A stretch of 36,529 nucleotides of DNA from Tissierella_B sp964485455 (GTDB lineage: Bacteria > Bacillota > Clostridia > Tissierellales > Tissierellaceae): assembly GCA_964485455.1 (NCBI GenBank), contig CAZAJU010000007.1:1-36529 (forward strand), written 5' to 3'. A program made the translations under genes and the position numbers. A model generated the notes under the pieces. The model saw only the letters and a list, made by a program, of their open reading frames with translations. It searched no databases and had not been told where the DNA came from. How positions within the stretch are numbered: position 1 is the first letter of the stretch; the number at the start of each line of letters is the position of its first letter. Below, piece after piece: positions 1-8,785 of the stretch.

Positions 1-917
1 ACTAAATCCTCTTTAGACTTTGCAGATGAGAAAGCCATCATAGGCATTTCCTCTTTATTCTTTAACCCTATTAAGTTATCATTTGATGTTACAAGTAATT
101 CATCCTCTTTATTTGAAATATCATCAACTCTAAATTGTGGAAATGCTACTATTTCATCATTAATAGAGTTACCCTTTACAATTCTGTTGTTTTCCAAAAT
201 CCAGAATCCATTAATTCTAGGTATTAAAATTTGATTTAATTCGTATATACTCTTTATAGTATTTTCCTGACTGTTTATCCAAATTGTTTTATAATCCCAA
301 GTTGGAACATTAAGCTCTTTATCAAATGAAGGTATTTTTAATCCAATCATTAATCCTGAATGAAAGATTTCATCTTCTGTTGTTCCAAAGGTTCTCAACA
401 TACTTTTTTCGATATTAATATACCTATCTATCTCATCTAAACTGACCTCTTTAACGTACCTCTTCATCCGGTAAAAACTATCATCTATATTAACTATCAT
501 AGTTTCTTCATCTAATTTAATAAATTCATAGAAATAGGCATTATCATTAAGAATTGTAATAACTTCAACTTTTTCATCCTCAATGCCAAGAATAGATGGC
601 GTTGATTTATACTTATATAGAAGATAATCTATTGCATTCACAATCTTCATCTTAAAGGAGGGTTTAGTTGTATAGTTATCGACAATAATTACAGCATCCT
701 TATGAAACAATGCTTCCCTACCTATTATTTGTTGTAGTTCATCTTCATTAACGTGGGATATTGAACTTTTTAATAACTTATCAATTACCCACTTTCCTTC
801 TAGTGGAGGCATGATATTATCAGGAGAAGTAATCCTATCCCTAACGTCCCCTTCAACAATGGTGCATGAGGACAATAAAACTAAGGATACAAGTATTATT
901 ATTATAAAAGACCTCAT
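1..917 (-). CDS. Lipoprotein of unknown function, 3' end cut by the window edge
   Basis: An open frame of 305 codons runs from the ATG at 915-917 to the window edge without a stop, so the C-terminus is missing. The N-terminus is a lipoprotein signal: a hydrophobic run, then LLSSC with the lipidated Cys at residue 18, so the protein should be anchored outside the membrane. The remainder is hydrophilic and mixed alpha/beta with no motif I recognise. Its ATG overlaps the TGA of the sensor kinase gene (ATGA), so it is translationally coupled to it. Lipoproteins encoded beside WalK-type kinases (YycH/YycI in Bacilli) modulate the kinase. That role is possible here by position only; I see no clear YycH similarity. 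Confidence 0.75.
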   Translation of the reverse strand, partial: MRSFIIIILVSLVLLSSCTIVEGDVRDRITSPDNIMPPLEGKWVIDKLLKSSISHVNEDELQQIIGREALFHKDAVIIVDNYTTKPSFKMKIVNAIDYLLYKYKSTPSILGIEDEKVEVITILNDNAYFYEFIKLDEETMIVNIDDSFYRMKRYVKEVSLDEIDRYINIEKSMLRTFGTTEDEIFHSGLMIGLKIPSFDKELNVPTWDYKTIWINSQENTIKSIYELNQILIPRINGFWILENNRIVKGNSINDEIVAFPQFRVDDISNKEDELLVTSNDNLIGLKNKEEMPMMAFSSAKSKEDL

Positions 918-2314
918 TCAATCTCCTCCTCTAAGGGTAGCTTAACAACTACTCTAGTTCCCTTACCTTCCTCTGATTGGATAGTTAAAGTACCACCGTG
1001 TAATTTTACAATTTCATCGCTAATGGAAAGTCCTATACCACTATGTGATTTACTATTCTTACCCTTATAGAATTTCTCAGTTACATATGGTAAATCTATT
1101 TCAGAAATACCTGCTCCTGAATCTATAATCTCAATTAATAAATCATTCTCTTTCTTTATGGCATTAAATTCTACCTCTCCACCCTCATCAGTGAATTTAA
1201 TTGCATTATCTAATATATTGATAAGAACTTGTTTTATCCTATTTTCATCCCCTATAAGAGTTTTAATAGACTCATCAAAATTTGATATAAAATTTATATG
1301 ATTATATTTTGCTCTTGGCTTCAACTGCTTTGAAATCATTTCTAAAGTCGACTTTATATCGAACTTCTCTTTCTCAAGAGCTACCCTACCTGATGTAAAT
1401 CTAGAAAAGTCTAAGAGCTCCTCTACCATTTGGCTTAATCTATCGCTTTCTTTCTCAATTATATCTAAACCATCCTTTAATATTTCCTTGTCAGGCAAGT
1501 CATCTTTTAAGGTTATGGCCCATCCCTTAATACTTGTAAGTGGGGTTCTTAATTCATGGGAGATATTTGAGATAAAATCATTTTTTAGCTGTTCCTTCCT
1601 TAAGATTTCTTCAGCCATATAATTCAAAGTTTGAGATAGCCTTCCAATCTCATCATCTATCTTGACTTCGCTCCTAACTTTAAATTGCCCATCCGCTAAC
1701 TTCTCAGCAACGTCTGTAATTTGCTTCAATGGCTTTACAATGGAATCAGCCAAGAAAATACTTATCATACCAGAAATGAGGACAACAACTAGACCCATCC
1801 AAACAAGAAAACTAGTTATTTCTCCAATGATGCTATTAGTTTCTTTAAGAGATGATATAAATCTAATGATTCCAATTGGAGAATCCTGATACTTTAGCGG
1901 AACAGACACAGCCATTACAGGATAAGTGTCATATGATACATATCCGTACCAGACTCCTTTACCCTTCTCAATAGCATCCTTTATATCAGTAGTTAGGTTT
2001 ATATCATTTTTACTTACACCAAGGGAATCCATCAACAATTCCCCCTCTAAGCTAATAATCTGGACCTGTGCTGTAGTATGTTGCCAAAATATATCTACAT
2101 CATCAATTATTATATCTTCTAAGTCGCTAGAGGAAAAATATCTAGAATAGAAATTAGTTGAAAACTCTATTTGATTTGTTAAAATATCCTCTACATTCTG
2201 ATAATAATAGGCTCTTATTCCATTAATCAGTACGAACTCTAAAAAGAGCACAGTAATAAAAATGACAAACATGAAATTTCTTATAAGCCTGGTCTTAATG
2301 CTTCTCTTTCTCAT
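914..2314 (-). CDS. Membrane sensor histidine kinase (HAMP, HisKA, HATPase)
   Basis: A 466-residue two-component sensor kinase. One transmembrane segment lies at about 12-32 and a second at about 166-188. The roughly 130 residues between them should be an extracellular sensor domain. A HAMP linker follows (about 190-242), then a HisKA domain with SHELRTPLT and phospho-accepting His253. The ATPase domain has an N box (N367, N370), a G1 box DSGAGIS (398-404) and a G2 box GIGLS (426-430). The architecture matches PhoR/ResE/WalK-type kinases but there is no PAS domain between HAMP and HisKA. It starts 8 bases after the response regulator stop, and its stop overlaps the lipoprotein start. It is the likely partner of the regulator just upstream. 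The ligand is unknown; the deacetylase in the same operon suggests envelope sensing. Confidence 0.93.
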   Translation of the reverse strand: MRKRSIKTRLIRNFMFVIFITVLFLEFVLINGIRAYYYQNVEDILTNQIEFSTNFYSRYFSSSDLEDIIIDDVDIFWQHTTAQVQIISLEGELLMDSLGVSKNDINLTTDIKDAIEKGKGVWYGYVSYDTYPVMAVSVPLKYQDSPIGIIRFISSLKETNSIIGEITSFLVWMGLVVVLISGMISIFLADSIVKPLKQITDVAEKLADGQFKVRSEVKIDDEIGRLSQTLNYMAEEILRKEQLKNDFISNISHELRTPLTSIKGWAITLKDDLPDKEILKDGLDIIEKESDRLSQMVEELLDFSRFTSGRVALEKEKFDIKSTLEMISKQLKPRAKYNHINFISNFDESIKTLIGDENRIKQVLINILDNAIKFTDEGGEVEFNAIKKENDLLIEIIDSGAGISEIDLPYVTEKFYKGKNSKSHSGIGLSISDEIVKLHGGTLTIQSEEGKGTRVVVKLPLEEEIE

Positions 2315-2322
2315 ATAAACCC

Positions 2323-3015
2323 CTAGTCTTTATCTCTCCATCTGTATCCAATTCCCCAGACAGTTTCGATATAATATGGTTTGCTCGAATCTTCTTCTAT
2401 CTTAGACCTAAGTCTTCTAATATTAACATCTACAATTTTAGAATCTCCAACAAAATCATAACCCCAAACGATGTTTAGAATTTCATCCCTCTTAAATGCT
2501 CTCCCTGGATTTTCCATAAACAACTTACTAATAGCATATTCTGTAGGAGTAAGCACTAACTCCACATCATCCTTGTAGAACTTTCTAGAGTAAATATCGA
2601 TTTTAAATGGGGGAAATGACATTATAGCTTCTTGATCAGCAGGTGCTTTTTCCATTCTTCTTGATAGTGATTTCACTCTTAAGGTAAGTTCTACTGGGTT
2701 GAAAGGCTTTGTCATATAGTCGTCAGTTCCAAATTCCAATCCCATAATCTTATCTATATCCTGGCTTTTTGCAGTAAGCATAATAATACCAAGATGAGGA
2801 AACTCTCCTCTAAGGATTTTGCAAACCTCATAGCCATCCATACCAGGTAGCATAATATCCAATACCACTATATCTATTTTATTATTCCTTGCTATATCAA
2901 TTCCTTCTTCTCCAGAACCAGCATCTAATACCTTGAAATTAGCTCTCTCCAGGTTGATTTTCACGAATTTTCTTATTGATTCCTCATCTTCTATCACAAG
3001 AATTGTACAACTCAT
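2323..3015 (-). CDS. OmpR/PhoB-family response regulator
   Basis: A 230-residue DNA-binding response regulator. The receiver domain (1-120) has the acidic pair E9/D10, phospho-acceptor Asp53 in VVLDIMLPGMDG, Thr81 and Lys103. A winged-helix output domain (about 130-228) ends with VDVNIRRLRSKIEEDSS and the wing ETVWGIGYRW. It lies 12 bases after the deacetylase gene and 8 bases before its kinase. GAGGTG precedes the ATG by 4 bases. The family binds direct repeats spaced about 11 bp. Such an array (TGTNAC hexamers at 4003-4052) lies on this operon's own promoter, so autoregulation is likely. It is closest to WalR/PhoP/ResD-type regulators; the specific member cannot be decided by eye. Confidence 0.94.
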   Translation of the reverse strand: MSCTILVIEDEESIRKFVKINLERANFKVLDAGSGEEGIDIARNNKIDIVVLDIMLPGMDGYEVCKILRGEFPHLGIIMLTAKSQDIDKIMGLEFGTDDYMTKPFNPVELTLRVKSLSRRMEKAPADQEAIMSFPPFKIDIYSRKFYKDDVELVLTPTEYAISKLFMENPGRAFKRDEILNIVWGYDFVGDSKIVDVNIRRLRSKIEEDSSKPYYIETVWGIGYRWRDKD

Positions 3016-3027
3016 CTCAACACCTCA

Positions 3028-3957
3028 TTATTCGTAGTATTCATCTAAGAGGCCGAATATATAACCTCTATCCTTTAATATTTGGATTATCTCGGGTAAA
3101 GCCTCTACTGTACTATTCTTCATATCTGTATCATGCATTAGTATAATTAGCTCACCCTTATTATTAATAGTCTCTTTAAACCTTTTTATTAGTATGTCCT
3201 TTGTTAAATCTATACCCTCTGCATCTCCATTTAAGGAATTCCAGTCAAAATAGTTATAACCTGACTCTTTTACAGCATTTATAACTTTCTTCTTTTTTTG
3301 ACCAAAAGATCCTCCTGGAAATCTTAAAACATTAGTAGAAAATTCATCCCCAAGGATAGATTTTAATACAAGCTCTGCCCTATTTATATCTTTAACGAAA
3401 TTTTCAGAACTATTATAGATAAATCCATAATTATGGGAATAGGTATGGTTCCCTATGGCATGTCCTTCTTCATAGGTCTTCCTAACAACTTCAGGATATC
3501 TTTCGGCCATATAACCGATAACAAAGAAAGTAGCTTGTACATTATTTTGTTTCAATATTTCCAATATCCGTGGAGTGATAACCTTTGATGGTCCATCATC
3601 GAAGGTTAGATATGCTATTTTCCCCCTAGCCTTTGCTTCTGCAAGCATTTGAGCTTTAGCCTTTGCCTCTTCCCTTGCAATAACTAGTCTTTCTGCTTTC
3701 AGCTCTCTCCTCTTGTTGTTTAGCTTTATTTCTGCATTTTTAAGCTCTAGTTCTGTTATTCTCTCTTGGATAGCTTTATTAATAGGATTATCAGCATTCA
3801 TTAGACTAAGAGCATAAACTACGTTTACAGCTTCAGCTACATTTCTGTTATTTGAACTATTTATTGAAAACCCGCCTATAATTATGGTTATTATGACTAT
3901 ATAGGATATAATTATTGCTATTTTTTTATTTCTCATGTTCCTTCTTTCGTTTCTCAT
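3028..3957 (-). CDS. Membrane-anchored polysaccharide deacetylase (NodB/CE4 family)
   Basis: A 309-residue protein with a basic start and a hydrophobic signal-anchor at about 12-30, then a charged, probably coiled-coil stretch (about 60-110) and a CE4 deacetylase domain (about 113-305). The CE4 motifs are visible: TFDDGPS (118-124, catalytic/metal Asp120-Asp121), HTYSH (171-175, metal His171 and His175), RFPGGS (212-217) and LMHD (273-276). The expected activity is metal-dependent N-deacetylation of a cell-wall glycan, most likely peptidoglycan, outside the membrane. It is first in the operon ahead of the two-component system. The start at 3957 is preceded by GAGGTG. A second ATG at residue 8 is also preceded by an AGAAGG, so it remains possible. 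Confidence 0.9.
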   Translation of the reverse strand: MRNERRNMRNKKIAIIISYIVIITIIIGGFSINSSNNRNVAEAVNVVYALSLMNADNPINKAIQERITELELKNAEIKLNNKRRELKAERLVIAREEAKAKAQMLAEAKARGKIAYLTFDDGPSKVITPRILEILKQNNVQATFFVIGYMAERYPEVVRKTYEEGHAIGNHTYSHNYGFIYNSSENFVKDINRAELVLKSILGDEFSTNVLRFPGGSFGQKKKKVINAVKESGYNYFDWNSLNGDAEGIDLTKDILIKRFKETINNKGELIILMHDTDMKNSTVEALPEIIQILKDRGYIFGLLDEYYE

Positions 3958-3991
3958 GCTTACACCTCATGGAAGTTTTTCTTTCTATTCT

Positions 3992-4020
3992 ATTATACAT
4001 TTTATACAGAATAGTTACAA
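3992..4020 (-). promoter_or_regulatory. Promoter of the deacetylase/two-component operon
   Basis: Reading on the minus strand, TTGTAA (4015-4020) and TATAAT (3992-3997) are separated by exactly 17 bases. This places transcription start about 28 bases before the deacetylase ATG. The -35 overlaps one of the phased TGTNAC repeats. Confidence 0.75.
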
Positions 4021-4052
4021 TTTAATAAAGAAAAGGTTACAAAAATGTGACA
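4003..4052 (-). promoter_or_regulatory. Phased TGTNAC repeats, probable OmpR-family regulator site
   Basis: On the minus strand, TGTCAC (4047-4052), TGTAAC (4036-4041), TGTAAC (4014-4019) and a weaker TGTATA (4003-4008) start 11, 22 and 11 bases apart, so all lie on one helix face. TGT-rich hexamers with 5-base spacers match the known WalR box layout. The array spans the -35 and the spacer of the operon that encodes an OmpR-family regulator. Confidence 0.6.
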
Positions 4053-4164
4053 ATATACTCTAAAATCCCCCTTAGGGATAGTTTAATTTAATTAAGATTT
4101 ATAAATATATTTTCTAGACCATGATATGCCAATTTTGTTATGTGCCTTAAATCATTAACAGTTC

Positions 4165-4194
4165 TTGACATTACCTGTCCTGTTTTAGTATTAT
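4165..4194 (+). promoter_or_regulatory. Promoter of the MFS transporter gene
   Basis: TTGACA (4165-4170) and TATTAT (4189-4194) lie 18 bases apart, about 120 bases before the MFS start. The rest of 3958-4313 holds the deacetylase promoter and the palindromes at 4205-4230; I see no further gene in it. Confidence 0.5.
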
Positions 4195-4204
4195 CAGAAT
4201 AGCT

Positions 4205-4230
4205 TAAGAACAATTCTTACAAATAGTAAG
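4205..4230. promoter_or_regulatory. Overlapping palindromes just after the MFS promoter, possible operator
   Basis: TAAGAA-caa-TTCTTA (4205-4219) is a perfect inverted repeat. It overlaps a second one, CTTAC-aaata-GTAAG (4216-4230). They sit at about +4 to +30 relative to the predicted start, a usual position for a repressor site. No candidate repressor gene is adjacent. Confidence 0.35.
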
Positions 4231-4313
4231 ATATATCCACCCTCATTTTATTTTCAATTTAAGCTTAAATAATTATCAATATCAAATAAGAATAAATCCC
4301 ATAAGGAGGTTTT

Positions 4314-5462
4314 ATGAATCAAATACTAATATATATTACTACCTTTATAATTCAATTTATCATTGCAATCGAAATGAATATGATTGGCTCTATAGCACCT
4401 TTTCTATCCCAATACTTCCATATTAAGCCCAATTTGGTAGTACTTTTTAATTTAGGATTTTCATCAGTTGGAATATTTGTACCTTATCTTGGAATATTGG
4501 CAGACAGATTTGGAAAGAAGAAAATAATAAATATCGCACTAATCTTTTTTATTACCGGAAGTCTTATAGCTAGCTTCTCAAATTCTGCTATTTTATTTGC
4601 TTTTAGTAGAATCTTTATAGGGCTTGGATACTATACATTAAGCGGAACAAACCTTTCATATGTTTCTGAGTTTATCAACTATGAAAACAGAGGTAAAGCT
4701 TCGGGAATTCTTAGAACAGCCTTTGGTATAGCAACAGTTTTCACACCCATTTATGCTACTTCTCTAATAACAAAATTTAATAATCTTTCAAGTGTATATC
4801 TACCATTTGTTGTTTTGGGTATAATAGCCTTTATTCTGTTACTTAAGCTTCCAGAAACTAATATTAATGAAAACAGCAAGCTTGATAAAGAAGGATTTTT
4901 AAATTTATTGAGGGACTCCAGGAGTAAAAAAATATTTGCATCCATATTCTTCATAACTTCTGCACCTACACTTACTCTTTCCTTCTTTGGAATCTTCTTG
5001 GCTGAGAAATTTCATCTTAACCAGGTTCAAATAGGATATGGATATACAATTGCGGCTATTGGAACTATTTCAGGAATTTTATTAGCTTCAATCTTTGCTG
5101 ATAAAATTGGAAAACTAAAAATATCAAGGATATTTTTTATATTTATGATAGTGGCACAAATACCACTTCCCTACTTCAAAAGTCCAATACTAATTTCAAT
5201 ATTTGCAGCAATATTTGCAATCGGACTTGATGGAGGTTGGACTGCATATCAAACTTTTGCAACCGAAATATCTCCTCAGAACCGAGGAACTTTTATGAAC
5301 CTATTTTATACAACAAATGCCTTAACAGTTACCTTCTACTCCTTGGTGGGATCCTTTATATATTCCATCGGAGGCTATTATCTTGCTGTAGGAATAGGAC
5401 TAATATCATCTGTTATAGGAGTTATTCTAGTAAGTAGTTTAAAGGAAAAACAGGAGTGTTAA
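4314..5462 (+). CDS. MFS transporter, probable drug/metabolite exporter
   Basis: A 382-residue, very hydrophobic protein with about 12 predicted membrane spans. It carries the major facilitator loop 2-3 signature GILADRFGKKK (60-70) and a shorter copy in the second half (ASIFADKIGKLK). Size and motif fit the 12-span drug:H+ antiporter branch; the substrate cannot be read from the sequence. AAGGAGGT (4303-4310) fixes the ATG start. It is transcribed alone and divergently from the envelope operon. Its stop codon overlaps that of addA on the other strand by 4 bases. Confidence 0.88.
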   Translation: MNQILIYITTFIIQFIIAIEMNMIGSIAPFLSQYFHIKPNLVVLFNLGFSSVGIFVPYLGILADRFGKKKIINIALIFFITGSLIASFSNSAILFAFSRIFIGLGYYTLSGTNLSYVSEFINYENRGKASGILRTAFGIATVFTPIYATSLITKFNNLSSVYLPFVVLGIIAFILLLKLPETNINENSKLDKEGFLNLLRDSRSKKIFASIFFITSAPTLTLSFFGIFLAEKFHLNQVQIGYGYTIAAIGTISGILLASIFADKIGKLKISRIFFIFMIVAQIPLPYFKSPILISIFAAIFAIGLDGGWTAYQTFATEISPQNRGTFMNLFYTTNALTVTFYSLVGSFIYSIGGYYLAVGIGLISSVIGVILVSSLKEKQEC

Positions 5463-5476
5463 TAATCTCCTGTTTT
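5447..5476. terminator. Bidirectional terminator across the MFS and addA stop codons
   Basis: AAAACAGGAG (5447-5456) and CTCCTGTTTT (5467-5476) form a perfect 10-bp stem. The 10-base loop contains both stop codons, which overlap in TTAA at 5459-5462. T-rich sequence follows the stem on both strands, so it can end transcription from either side. Confidence 0.75.
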
Positions 5477-8400
5477 CTTAATCTTACATAGATTTAAATG
5501 TCTACAATATGGATTACAGTTTTTAGAACAAGTATAAGATTCTATTTCGCCATGTTTCTCTACAAAATCCATAAACTCAAGTATTTCCTTAATAATCCTT
5601 TCCTTCTTTTCTTGATCTATATCCACATTCACAAGCTCTCCTGTTTCAAGGAATAATAAGTTTGCAGAATTCACTGGTCTTTTAAGGATTTTTTCTATAG
5701 CATAGGCATAAAGACCGAGCTGAGGCTCATAATATTGAATAAGTTCCTGCTTGTTAAAAAGTTTATTCGTCTTAAAATCCACTATTTCAATATTATCTTT
5801 TTTTATATTAATCCTATCTATTATACCTGTAATATAGCTATTTCCTAGTTTTAAATGAAATGGTTTCTCACGATAAGACTGTTCATATTCTACATTTTCC
5901 TCATATTTAATATAGTTCTCCACAAAAGGTCTTAATTCATTTCTTATTTCTTTATTGAACTGAATGCCGAAGAATGTGACTATCTCATGAAGAAGTTCAT
6001 CTTTATCTATACCAATTTTATAATGTTCACAAAATTTGTGAATGATATTTCCCTTATCAATAGCAGAAACAGTTTTATCTTTAGAAATTGGCTCTAAAAC
6101 TTCATCATCCTTTAGAGTTTCTTCTTGTATTTCATCATCAGAATTATTTATACTAATTTGAAGCTTTTTATAATAATCATAATAAAAGACTCTCGGACAA
6201 CTTCTATAGCTTAAGTACTGGCTTATACTATATCTCTCGAATTTACTATAAGAAATATCCGGTAAGTTCATCAAAGGGAGTAAGTTCTTATCTTCTATGG
6301 GTTGCTTTAAGGAATCTAAATCAACCAATTTAATAGAAAGGGTACCCTTAGAATCTATATCCACACTTTTAACCATATTGTACTGGCTCGGATTTACTAA
6401 GTCTTTTATCATAGCTTTAAAACCCTTGTCCTTTCCTTGACTTCCAAGGATAAGCAAATTCTTTGCACGAGTCATAGCAACATATAGTAGCCTCTTTCTT
6501 TCCTCCAGTTCTTTTTCATCTAATCCCTTTCGAATAAGGTCATACTTTCCACTTATTTCATCTACTTTTATTCCAATTCCTTGTTCCTTGTCAAAGAGAA
6601 ATCTAGGATAGTAACTTCTTAAATCCTTACTCATCTCAGGTATAATAACCACAGGAAATTGAAGCCCCTTGGATTTGTGTATAGTCAAGAGATTAACTAC
6701 ATTTGAATCTTCTGATTCTATAACTCCTTCTGATTCAGTTTCATTCTTCTGTAATTCTATATAATCTATAAAGTCCTCTAAGCTCTTTGTTGTGTTTTCT
6801 CCAAATTTAAGAACCATGTCCTGAAATTTATATATATTGGCAAGAGCTTGCTTCCCCTTGCTGGTTAAAAGATGCCATTCTATAAAGTTAGTTCTTTCTA
6901 GAAGTCTTTCGAGAACCTGATCCATACTTAGTATATCCTTGATTTCATACATATGGGTCAAGAGCTCATAGGTAGATTTCAGCTTATTTTTCTCATTAAG
7001 AGGAATATTGAAGCTTTGATTTTCCATATAATCCTTTAGGGTATTATAAAGATTTGATTTCATATGTTTTAGGATAATAAAAATCGATATATCTGAAAGA
7101 CATGCCATGGGACCTCTTAGAAATCCAATAAATGAAACCAAATCATAGGGGTTACTAATTACCTTAAGGGCATTTATAATATCTAAAATCTCTTGGCGTT
7201 TAAAAAACTGTCTGCTTCCAGTGTTGTAATATGGAATATTATAGTTTTTTAAAGCTTCCTCATAATAAAAGTTTCTTGTAGTTGCCCTAAATAGAAGGGC
7301 GATATCCTTATAATTATAGTTACCGCTATCCACAAGTTTTCTTATACGGCGAGCAATTAAATCAGCTTCAAATAATATGGATTCTTCAGTGCTACACTCT
7401 AATTCCATATCTTCAAGTATTTCAATATCTACTAAATTGTCAGATTTATGGACTGGTATTAGACTATCATATCTAACATCCATAAGCTGTTTGAAAACAA
7501 CATTTATGAATTCAAGAACCGTATCCACGGATCTATAATTCTTTGAAAGGTTTATAGTCTTTTTGCCAGTAGTGGTTTCAATATCCTCTAGAACATCATA
7601 GAAAACTCCAATATCAGAGCCTCTAAAGCCGTATATGGATTGCTTAGGATCCCCTACTACAAATAGATTGTTCATATCCAGAGGACTTTTCCTACTGCAA
7701 AGCTTGTAGAAAATCTTCTTCTGAAGTTCATTTGTATCCTGAAACTCATCTATCATTATATATCGATATCTTTCCTGATACTTTTCTCTTATTTTAAGAT
7801 TATCAAATAGATTTAAAACCTTTATCTGTAAATCATCATAATCCAATCCACCTTCATCTATCTTCTTCTCTGTATATATATCATCAACTAGAATCAGAAG
7901 GTCTAGGATACTTACATACATCCAGCTATAATTCTTTTCTTTACAAATAAGCACTTTATCTAAGGTTTCCTTTAATAACTGAACTGACTCTACTTCCTTT
8001 GTTGGATTTCCTATTTTAGACTTTATATACTCTAGAGTAGTAAAAAACTCTTCTTCTTTAAGTCTATTTTCCACAAAAGAAACCCATAAAGGATCATCTT
8101 TTAGCTTTACTATGTTACTTGCTTTAGTTAGTTTACTTTGAAGATATAAAATTAGTTCTTTTATTTTTCTTATATCTTCCTCATTTATTTTTAAAGAATT
8201 TAAGAAATTTATTGTCATTTCCTTTACTTCTTTAAAAGTTATTCCAATTGTTCTTACTAAATTATATACTTCTCTAATATCATTTCTTAGATTTTCAGTT
8301 TTATATTCTTTGAGACTTAGCATAAGTCTAAACAAATTTTCATCTTTAAGGGATAAATCAATAGCTTCATCAATAGAATCATTTAGAAGTTTAACTGATT

Positions 8401-8785
8401 TAGAGTCATCCATTACTTCAAATAGGGGATCAATCTTACATTCTATAGGGTTCTCCTTTAATACTTTTGCGCAGAAGGAGTGAATAGTTGATATGTTGGA
8501 TTTTTCCATATCCCTATAAAATCTGGTCCATTTTTCTCCTCTATGAAAATTCATTCTTAGCTCTTTACGTATCCTCTCCACCATTTCCTGAGTAGCTTTT
8601 TTTGTAAAGGTTATGGCAACAATTGATTCAACTTCCTTTTCCTCCTCTAGCTTGCCATGCTCTAGAATATGGATAAATCTCTCTGTCAATACCTTTGTCT
8701 TTCCTGTACCAGCACCTGCATTTACAGCTACGTTTCGGTCTATGGTTTCAATTGCATCTCTTTGTGGGTCATATCCATTTTCCAT
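5459..8785 (-). CDS. addA: AddA-type helicase-nuclease (UvrD/RecB-like) with Cys-cluster nuclease domain
   Basis: A 1108-residue motor/nuclease subunit of an AddAB-type double-strand-break resection enzyme. Walker A AGAGTGKT is at 23-30, Walker B DEFQDT at 346-351 and GDPKQSIYGFRG at 378-389. A late helicase motif TIHKSKGLQFPVV is near 702. The C-terminal RecB-like nuclease has His916, Asp990 (GIIDRI) and D1003-x-K1005 (VDFKTNK). Cys863 (SCPRVFYY) plus C1086, C1090, C1094 and C1101-1=C1100 form a Cys set like an iron-sulfur staple. Bacillus subtilis AddA has no such cluster and is longer (about 1230 residues), so this may be a distinct RecB-like branch. GGAGGT lies 6 bases before the ATG at 8785. 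A TTG at 8788 in the same frame is a weaker start. The ATG overlaps the addB stop (TGATG). Confidence 0.85.
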   Translation of the reverse strand: MENGYDPQRDAIETIDRNVAVNAGAGTGKTKVLTERFIHILEHGKLEEEKEVESIVAITFTKKATQEMVERIRKELRMNFHRGEKWTRFYRDMEKSNISTIHSFCAKVLKENPIECKIDPLFEVMDDSKSVKLLNDSIDEAIDLSLKDENLFRLMLSLKEYKTENLRNDIREVYNLVRTIGITFKEVKEMTINFLNSLKINEEDIRKIKELILYLQSKLTKASNIVKLKDDPLWVSFVENRLKEEEFFTTLEYIKSKIGNPTKEVESVQLLKETLDKVLICKEKNYSWMYVSILDLLILVDDIYTEKKIDEGGLDYDDLQIKVLNLFDNLKIREKYQERYRYIMIDEFQDTNELQKKIFYKLCSRKSPLDMNNLFVVGDPKQSIYGFRGSDIGVFYDVLEDIETTTGKKTINLSKNYRSVDTVLEFINVVFKQLMDVRYDSLIPVHKSDNLVDIEILEDMELECSTEESILFEADLIARRIRKLVDSGNYNYKDIALLFRATTRNFYYEEALKNYNIPYYNTGSRQFFKRQEILDIINALKVISNPYDLVSFIGFLRGPMACLSDISIFIILKHMKSNLYNTLKDYMENQSFNIPLNEKNKLKSTYELLTHMYEIKDILSMDQVLERLLERTNFIEWHLLTSKGKQALANIYKFQDMVLKFGENTTKSLEDFIDYIELQKNETESEGVIESEDSNVVNLLTIHKSKGLQFPVVIIPEMSKDLRSYYPRFLFDKEQGIGIKVDEISGKYDLIRKGLDEKELEERKRLLYVAMTRAKNLLILGSQGKDKGFKAMIKDLVNPSQYNMVKSVDIDSKGTLSIKLVDLDSLKQPIEDKNLLPLMNLPDISYSKFERYSISQYLSYRSCPRVFYYDYYKKLQISINNSDDEIQEETLKDDEVLEPISKDKTVSAIDKGNIIHKFCEHYKIGIDKDELLHEIVTFFGIQFNKEIRNELRPFVENYIKYEENVEYEQSYREKPFHLKLGNSYITGIIDRINIKKDNIEIVDFKTNKLFNKQELIQYYEPQLGLYAYAIEKILKRPVNSANLLFLETGELVNVDIDQEKKERIIKEILEFMDFVEKHGEIESYTCSKNCNPYCRHLNLCKIKKTGDY

